From a virus: a stretch of DNA of 64,000 nt. The notes under the pieces are model-generated. The model did no database searches, had not been told where the DNA came from, and was given only the letters and a program-made list of their open reading frames with translations. Both the position numbers and the translations under genes were made by a program. Location of the stretch: IMG/VR virus record IMGVR_UViG_3300034283_000433, positions 1 through 64,000 of that record. One strand, 5' to 3'. Shown here piece after piece: positions 59,305-64,000 of the stretch. Numbering within the stretch: position 1 is the first letter of the stretch; each line of letters opens with the position of its first letter.

Positions 59305-61125
59305 ATGCAATACACGGTAACAGTATTTAACAACATTAGAAACGTAACAGACCCTATTGAAAAGGACTTACGTGATGTTCTTATGGCCATCAGAGATGGT
59401 GCATACAAAGAACAAGTAGAAGCAATACGTAATTGCACAGACTCCTATAAAATCCCTTCCCTCAAACAAAATCTTCCGTGTGTACTTTACGCTGGGCTGT
59501 TTAAAAAGCCTGTAGAAAAAGTATACGACAACGGACAAAAATATATATCGTATAGAGACGATAAATCATTAACCATACATAGTGGCTTTGTACCTATAGA
59601 TATGGATGGTATAACAGATATACCTGCTAAGAAAGAAGAACTAAAACAGAACCCATACATCTTTGCGCTGTGGACATCCGCTAGTGGCAAGGGTATACAC
59701 GGCCTTATAAAGATTGGTGATACCAATAAACATACGGAGCACTACAAGGCTATCTTGGAATTGATTCCAGACCTTGACCCTACAGCTAGAAATCCTTCAC
59801 GTGTGCTGTATATGTCTTACGACCCTGATATGTATGTTAATAGTTCAGCTAGCATATTCTACAATATTGTAAAAGAAGAAGAATTAAAGGCTGCTAATAT
59901 CGTATATGGTGATGGATATACTGACTATAGAAAGTTGGATATCGCATCTAGGATGATTAGACTCGCTAAGGAAGGCGAGAAACACCACGTTCTATTGAAA
60001 GCTGCACACCTTATGGGTGGATACGTAGCAACTAAACATATAGAGTATGACATTGCTTTTAATATACTTGTTCACGAAATTTCTAAAAAAGATGTGCAAG
60101 ACTTAAATCTTGCGAAGAAAACTATAGAGGATGGTATGCGTCACGGTATGACGATGCCTATATCTGAAATAGAAACTCAGTTCAGAGAAGCTGCACGTAT
60201 CATTGGAGTACAAGAAGAGGACTTAGCTTTCCTCTCATCTAATCCTAAAGACGATGACTTTATTTATAAATTCAGGTCTGGTCTTATCCCTATGGGATTA
60301 CCGTTTGGATATACTGAGATGGACGAGCATTTAAGGCTCAAGGAAGGCGAATTCTACGCATCCCTAGCGCATAGTCACATTGGTAAAACAACCGTGAATC
60401 TGTGGCTTATATTCCTATCTGCGATACACTACGATTGGAATTGGATGATGTATATGGGTGAGAATCAGTCTGCTTCTATCAAGATGAAGCTAATGGAATT
60501 CTTTATCGGTAAGAAGATTAAGGATATGAACGACCACGAACACAACGTATCACTACGTTTCGTAGAGGAGCACTTCTTTATTCTGTCTACAGATAATATG
60601 TATACATACGGAGAAATCTTAGATAACGCTAAGGTTCTAATGCAATACAAATCTTTGAAGGGTGTATTTATAGACCCATACAATAGCCTTAAGATGGAGC
60701 TGACAACAGCTAAGAACAAATACATCTATGACTACGAGGCGTACAGTGAAATGTTAAACTTCACTAAGAAATACAACACAACTATATTCTTATCTGTTCA
60801 TACTACGACAGCATCACAAAGAGAACGTGACAGCGAAGGCAACCAGAAGATGCCACACGCAGCTGATACAGAGGGTGGCGCAGCATTGTATAATAGGGTA
60901 GATAACTTTATAACTTTGCATAGAAAGATTAAGAGTCAGGACGAGTGGATGTATACGCAAGTATCAATAGACAAGGTTAGAAACGGAGAGACGGGTGGTA
61001 TGCCTACGCGTGTTGGTAATCCTTGTATCATCAAGATGAATAGAGGTATAGAGTTTACTGATATGAATGGTGCACTACCATTTAATAGAGACCAATTATT
61101 ACTTAAATATAAATGTAAATTTTAG
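59305..61125 (+). CDS. Primase-helicase
   Basis: 606 aa. N-terminal primase-like region of the BT4734/VirE_N type (HSGFVPIDMDGITDIPAKKE, TSASGKGIHGLIKIG, NPSRVLYMSYDPDM, about 90-185). The C-terminal RecA-like helicase has Walker A AHSHIGKTT (about 355-363), Walker B GVFIDPYNSL (about 451-460) and SVHTTTASQ (about 498). This primer-making and unwinding enzyme drives phage DNA replication. A terminator lies just upstream of its start. Confidence 0.88.
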   Translation: MQYTVTVFNNIRNVTDPIEKDLRDVLMAIRDGAYKEQVEAIRNCTDSYKIPSLKQNLPCVLYAGLFKKPVEKVYDNGQKYISYRDDKSLTIHSGFVPIDMDGITDIPAKKEELKQNPYIFALWTSASGKGIHGLIKIGDTNKHTEHYKAILELIPDLDPTARNPSRVLYMSYDPDMYVNSSASIFYNIVKEEELKAANIVYGDGYTDYRKLDIASRMIRLAKEGEKHHVLLKAAHLMGGYVATKHIEYDIAFNILVHEISKKDVQDLNLAKKTIEDGMRHGMTMPISEIETQFREAARIIGVQEEDLAFLSSNPKDDDFIYKFRSGLIPMGLPFGYTEMDEHLRLKEGEFYASLAHSHIGKTTVNLWLIFLSAIHYDWNWMMYMGENQSASIKMKLMEFFIGKKIKDMNDHEHNVSLRFVEEHFFILSTDNMYTYGEILDNAKVLMQYKSLKGVFIDPYNSLKMELTTAKNKYIYDYEAYSEMLNFTKKYNTTIFLSVHTTTASQRERDSEGNQKMPHAADTEGGAALYNRVDNFITLHRKIKSQDEWMYTQVSIDKVRNGETGGMPTRVGNPCIIKMNRGIEFTDMNGALPFNRDQLLLKYKCKF

Positions 61126-61126
61126 G

Positions 61127-61363
61127 ATGGCATACGCTTTTATAGATGAACAGAGAGTCTCTATATTGGCCTACGATGTGACGATAGCTAATATAGAAGA
61201 GAGAAAGAAGAAAGCAATAGAATTTAAAACATTGAAACTAGCAGAACAAAAGCTGGGTGTAGGACAACACGTGCTGAAGAACGCCCTAAAGAATAGGGGT
61301 CGTGTATTTTCTACACTATACCAAAAAGAGTTTGCTGTTAGACTTAAACCACTGAAGAAATGA
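61127..61363 (+). CDS. Small helical protein with NUMOD-like repeat motif
   Basis: 78 aa from ATG 61127, 1 nt after the helicase stop (a longer frame overlaps the helicase end). IEFKTLKLAEQKLGVGQHVL with NRGRVFSTLYQ resembles the small helix-turn-helix repeats (NUMOD/IENR1) that accompany homing nucleases; here it stands alone next to a nuclease-like gene. Tentative. Confidence 0.58.
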   Translation: MAYAFIDEQRVSILAYDVTIANIEERKKKAIEFKTLKLAEQKLGVGQHVLKNALKNRGRVFSTLYQKEFAVRLKPLKK

Positions 61364-61722
61364 AATACTCCTCTAGCTTTACACACGACCTAGCCTTTGG
61401 AGAAAAGGCAGAGGATTGGGTAAACGATATTTTTAAAAATGGAAAGAAGGTTGAAGTTAAGTATGACAGGATTGCTCACAAGACAGGGAACATATTCATA
61501 GAGTATGAGTCAAGAGGCAAGCCTAGTGGTATAGCTACAACAGACGCAGACTATTGGATTTATAAATTAGAAAAGACAGAATGCGCTATAATTCTACCTG
61601 TAGAATACCTAAAAGAAAAACTTCGTTCTTATTACCACGAAGGAATATATTTAATCAATGGAGGAGATAACAATACGTCAAAAGGATTTTTAGTACCAAT
61701 AAATAAAATAATAACACAATGA
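61360..61722 (+). CDS. PD-(D/E)XK-like nuclease
   Basis: 120 aa, coupled by ATGA to the previous gene. FGEKAEDWVNDIFKNGKKVE then KYDRIAHKTGNIFIEYESRG and GIATTDADYWIYKLE follow the small PD-(D/E)XK nuclease pattern (Glu, then Asp with Glu-x-Lys-type spacing, then the GIATTDAD stretch) seen in Bacteroidota phage replication modules. Likely resolves or trims DNA intermediates. Confidence 0.65.
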   Translation: MKYSSSFTHDLAFGEKAEDWVNDIFKNGKKVEVKYDRIAHKTGNIFIEYESRGKPSGIATTDADYWIYKLEKTECAIILPVEYLKEKLRSYYHEGIYLINGGDNNTSKGFLVPINKIITQ

Positions 61723-62129
61723 AACCCGTAAATGTAAGTTTTAACGTAGGCTCTTTTGAAGAGAAACAATTCAACGAATGCAAAGTTATGTATGCAAAGT
61801 TCCAAGAGTCTGTATCTAAACAGATAGACTGCTCTGACCCTAATCAAATCATAGAGCATATGACAGAGTTAACATCTATGCTAAGTATGGGTGCTGTTTG
61901 TAAAGCTACCCTTGAATATCTAACAGATAAGTTATCCGTAAAGGCTTTGATGAACCTGAGAGATATTGATGGTAGTGCTAATGAGCGAAAGGTAATGTTA
62001 GCCTTTGCTATTGGAGATTGTAGCTTCTATAACAATGTAGTAGAGTTATTAATCAAAGAAGCACACTATAAGATAGAAATACTTAGAAGTTCTTTATCTT
62101 ACTGCAAATCAGAATTAAACATTCAGTAG
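61719..62129 (+). CDS. Small helical protein, unknown
   Basis: 136 aa (MKPVNVSFNVGSFEEKQFNE), predicted helical with several Cys, overlapping the previous gene by one codon. No family recognised. It lies in the replication block. Confidence 0.6.
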   Translation: MKPVNVSFNVGSFEEKQFNECKVMYAKFQESVSKQIDCSDPNQIIEHMTELTSMLSMGAVCKATLEYLTDKLSVKALMNLRDIDGSANERKVMLAFAIGDCSFYNNVVELLIKEAHYKIEILRSSLSYCKSELNIQ

Positions 62130-62130
62130 T

Positions 62131-62355
62131 ATGGCAATACACGAACTAAGAAATACTATAGACGTAGAGACACCGCTTGGTTATGGCAAGGCTATAGCTT
62201 GGATTGACTATGGTTCTCAGATGAACACAGTCTGGAAGGTCGTACTTTATGCTGATGGAAAAGTTCGTAACTTTTACGATGACGATATATACGTTTACCC
62301 TAATAAAATGGATGGCGGTGCAATTCATACAAGCTATAATAATCAAGTCAAGTAA
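62131..62355 (+). CDS. Small beta protein, unknown
   Basis: 74 aa (MAIHELRNTIDVETPLGYGK), a compact strand-rich sequence with two Gly turns and an acidic DDDIYVYPNK motif, resembling small phage proteins that pair a 'TPLGxG' start with a 'GKVxxFYDDDI' middle. Function unknown. Confidence 0.6.
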   Translation: MAIHELRNTIDVETPLGYGKAIAWIDYGSQMNTVWKVVLYADGKVRNFYDDDIYVYPNKMDGGAIHTSYNNQVK

Positions 62356-62435
62356 GCTCCCTATTGAACTACAGGAAGGATGCCATTTAAAAAAGATAAA
62401 GGGTAAATATTATTTAATAAAAACAACGATAGTAT

Positions 62436-62657
62436 ATGGAAGAGGATTTAAATTTAGATAGGGCTGTACTTAAGATAGTTGAGTATTGTTGGTATAATAG
62501 ACAAAGATTTCCAACCTTAACTGATATAGCTTCGGTTACAAAATGTTCTAGCAGAACACTAACTAGAATAGCTAGGGACAATAATTTACCGCCTAGATAT
62601 AATATAAGTAGATATGCGACAGATAAAGAAAGTGCAAAAGCACGGACAAAAGTTTGA
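62436..62657 (+). CDS. Helix-turn-helix DNA-binding protein
   Basis: 73 aa. CWYNRQRFPTLTDIASVTKC followed by SSRTLTRIARDNNLPPRYNI reads as a helix-turn-helix of the AraC/resolvase-like kind. Its 3' end overlaps the next gene by 44 nt. Possible regulator of the right arm. Confidence 0.6.
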   Translation: MEEDLNLDRAVLKIVEYCWYNRQRFPTLTDIASVTKCSSRTLTRIARDNNLPPRYNISRYATDKESAKARTKV

Positions 62658-62973
62658 TTCTAGACTAGAATTATTCTTCTATGAGTTATTAGTAGATGCT
62701 AAGATACCTTTTGAGTTTCAGGTATGTTACGAGATGGTGCCCTCGTTTAAGTACGATGGTAAAGCTGTACGGCCTATGACACTCACAGTAGACTTTGACT
62801 TTACAGACCACGGAAAGAATGTTATTGTAGACACCAAAGGCTTTTGGCGTAACGATAATAAGCTCAAGTGGAAGTACTTTCAATGGGGTATGTCTGATGT
62901 ACAACCTAAATTATTTTTTCCAAAATCGCAAAAAGAATGCAAAGAAGTTTTGGAATTAATAAAAAAATTGTAA
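62614..62973 (+). CDS. DUF1064-like nuclease
   Basis: 119 aa. KFDSRLELFFYELLVDAKIP, with LTVDFDF and IVDTKGFWRNDNKLKWKY, follows the DUF1064/PD-(D/E)XK pattern (early Glu, then Asp-x-Asp and Asp-x-Lys) of small phage nucleases. Overlaps the preceding gene by 44 nt. Confidence 0.65.
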   Translation: MRQIKKVQKHGQKFDSRLELFFYELLVDAKIPFEFQVCYEMVPSFKYDGKAVRPMTLTVDFDFTDHGKNVIVDTKGFWRNDNKLKWKYFQWGMSDVQPKLFFPKSQKECKEVLELIKKL

Positions 62974-62978
62974 TTTAG
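62949..62978 (+). promoter_or_regulatory. Promoter-like sequence before the phosphoesterase gene
   Basis: TTTG at 62949-62952 and TAATTTAG at 62971-62978, 18 nt apart, 22 nt before the start codon. One base off the consensus in the second box. Confidence 0.55.
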
Positions 62979-62999
62979 CAAATAACCTAACCATATCTA

Positions 63000-64000
63000 A
63001 TGAGCAAAAAAGATTTTCGTCCTCGCCTTACAGCTGACGAATACACCATCCTACAAGACATACGCAATAAACACGCAGCCTTAGAAGCAGAATGCTTTGC
63101 ACAAGGATTACCTGTAGAATCAGTAAAACAATATTGGTATAAAGGAGAACACTTCTCCATTAACCTACGAGGCGAAGGGGGTAAATCATATGAACAAATT
63201 AAAGACGATATTATTAAGGAGATGCAAGGGCACGCTCCAAAATACCAAAAGATAAAGCGTGACAAAGAAAATCTTAAATTAGATGGTCATCTGTTGGTGA
63301 TAGACCCTGCTGACATCCACATTGGGAAGCTAGCTAAGGCTATAGAAACAGGTGAAGAGTATAATAATAAGATAGCTGTTGAGCGTGTAATGATGGGAGT
63401 ATATGGCATTGTAGAAAAGGCTTCAGCTTTTAAGACTGATAGAATTTTATATATAATAGGCAATGATATATTACATATTGATACACCTAAACGCCAAACA
63501 ACTTCTGGCACTCCACAGGATACAGATGGTATGTGGTATGATAATTTCACTATAGCTCGTAGATTACACGTAGAGGTAATTGAAATGCTTAGAGAGATTG
63601 CAGATGTGCACGTACAATACGACCCATCTAACCACGACTATACCAATGGATTCTTTTTAGCAGATACACTAGCGTCTTGGTTTCACAATGACCAACACGT
63701 TACGTTTAATGTCACACCTGCACACAGAAAGTATTTCCACTACCACAATAACCTTATAGGTACAACACACGGAGACGGAGCAAAGCAAGCAGACTTACCA
63801 TTGTTGATGGCACACGAAGCCAAACAAGAGTGGGCTATATCTGACCATAAATATTTTTACATACACCACATACACCACAAGCAGTCTAAGGATATTATGG
63901 GAGTTACCATAGAAGCATTAAGAAGCCCTTCAGGAGCAGATAGTTGGCATCACCGAAATGGTTACCAGCATTCACCAAAGGCTGTTGAAGGTTTTATGCA
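63000..64000 (+). CDS. Metallophosphoesterase (partial, runs off right edge)
   Basis: About 333 codons visible from ATG 63000. Calcineurin-like phosphoesterase motifs appear in order: DPADIHIGKL (about 101), IIGNDILHID (about 153), NHD (about 211), THGDG (about 258) and HHIHH (about 289). This fold includes DNA nucleases of the SbcD/Mre11 type and other phosphatases; in the replication block a nuclease or repair role is likely. The gene starts after a promoter-like sequence and has no stop before the window ends. Confidence 0.82.
   Translation, partial: MSKKDFRPRLTADEYTILQDIRNKHAALEAECFAQGLPVESVKQYWYKGEHFSINLRGEGGKSYEQIKDDIIKEMQGHAPKYQKIKRDKENLKLDGHLLVIDPADIHIGKLAKAIETGEEYNNKIAVERVMMGVYGIVEKASAFKTDRILYIIGNDILHIDTPKRQTTSGTPQDTDGMWYDNFTIARRLHVEVIEMLREIADVHVQYDPSNHDYTNGFFLADTLASWFHNDQHVTFNVTPAHRKYFHYHNNLIGTTHGDGAKQADLPLLMAHEAKQEWAISDHKYFYIHHIHHKQSKDIMGVTIEALRSPSGADSWHHRNGYQHSPKAVEGFM

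Noticed and set aside
62309-62461. Small ORF between 62131-62355 and 62436-62657 (ending KKIKGKYYLIK)
   Set aside because: It overlaps both neighbours and has no convincing start; possible but not supported enough to list.
1-64000. CRISPR array or insertion sequence
   Set aside because: No regularly spaced direct repeats and no transposase motif in any frame.

Overview
The window is a contiguous piece of a tailed bacteriophage genome, most likely a podovirus-like phage of a Bacteroidota (Flavobacteria-type) host. Three things point to the host. Several promoters on the + strand match the Bacteroidota pattern TTTG-N19-TAnnTTTG, and TAnnTTTG-like boxes sit just before many minus-strand genes. 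Start codons are preceded by A-rich leaders rather than Shine-Dalgarno sites. Exported proteins carry Bacteroidota-style signal peptides ending in AQ, and one lipoprotein has a C-terminus that looks like a type IX secretion (T9SS) sorting domain. The portal, the capsid protein, the large muzzle-like tail protein and the two divergent gene arms resemble crAss-like phages (Crassvirales). That placement is an inference, and no phage RNA polymerase is visible.

The left arm (1-47.6 kb) is entirely on the minus strand. Read in transcription order from 47.6 kb down it holds: a winged-helix RepL-like protein, small basic proteins and two metallopeptidase-like proteins (47.6-44.3 kb); a tandem GroES-like protein, a coiled-coil/winged-helix protein and the large terminase (44.3-40.7 kb); portal, scaffold-like protein and major capsid protein (40.7-35.8 kb); connector-like proteins (35.8-32.7 kb); a muzzle-like tail protein that appears split by an inserted Thr-rich adhesin, glycosyltransferase and methyltransferase cassette (32.7-24.8 kb); internal virion proteins including a 2279-aa polyvalent protein (24.8-16 kb); a set of modular tail fibres with C1q-like and S74 chaperone ends (16-5 kb); and an unusual cluster of exported proteins, including a T9SS-tailed lipoprotein and a cohesin/dockerin-like protein (4-0 kb, running off the left edge).

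The divergent region (47.57-48.82 kb) has no credible gene but is rich in signals: an operator-like palindrome, three copies of TAATGTGTA-N5-TACACTAA, a 59-nt perfect pyrimidine/purine alternating tract, a set of potential RNA stems, and a complete type III hammerhead ribozyme immediately before the first gene of the right arm.

The right arm (48.8-64 kb) is on the + strand. It starts with about 20 tiny, tightly packed, mostly unknown genes plus a DUF932 protein. It continues with a DnaA-domain-IV-like protein, a DUF5522 protein and a DUF1599/Nmad1-like protein. A promoter-to-terminator small RNA with complementary loops follows, then a recombination and replication block: ERF annealing protein, RecE-like nuclease, primase-helicase, PD-(D/E)XK-like nuclease, DUF1064 nuclease and a metallophosphoesterase that runs off the right edge. 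GC-rich hairpins recur in the leaders of this arm.
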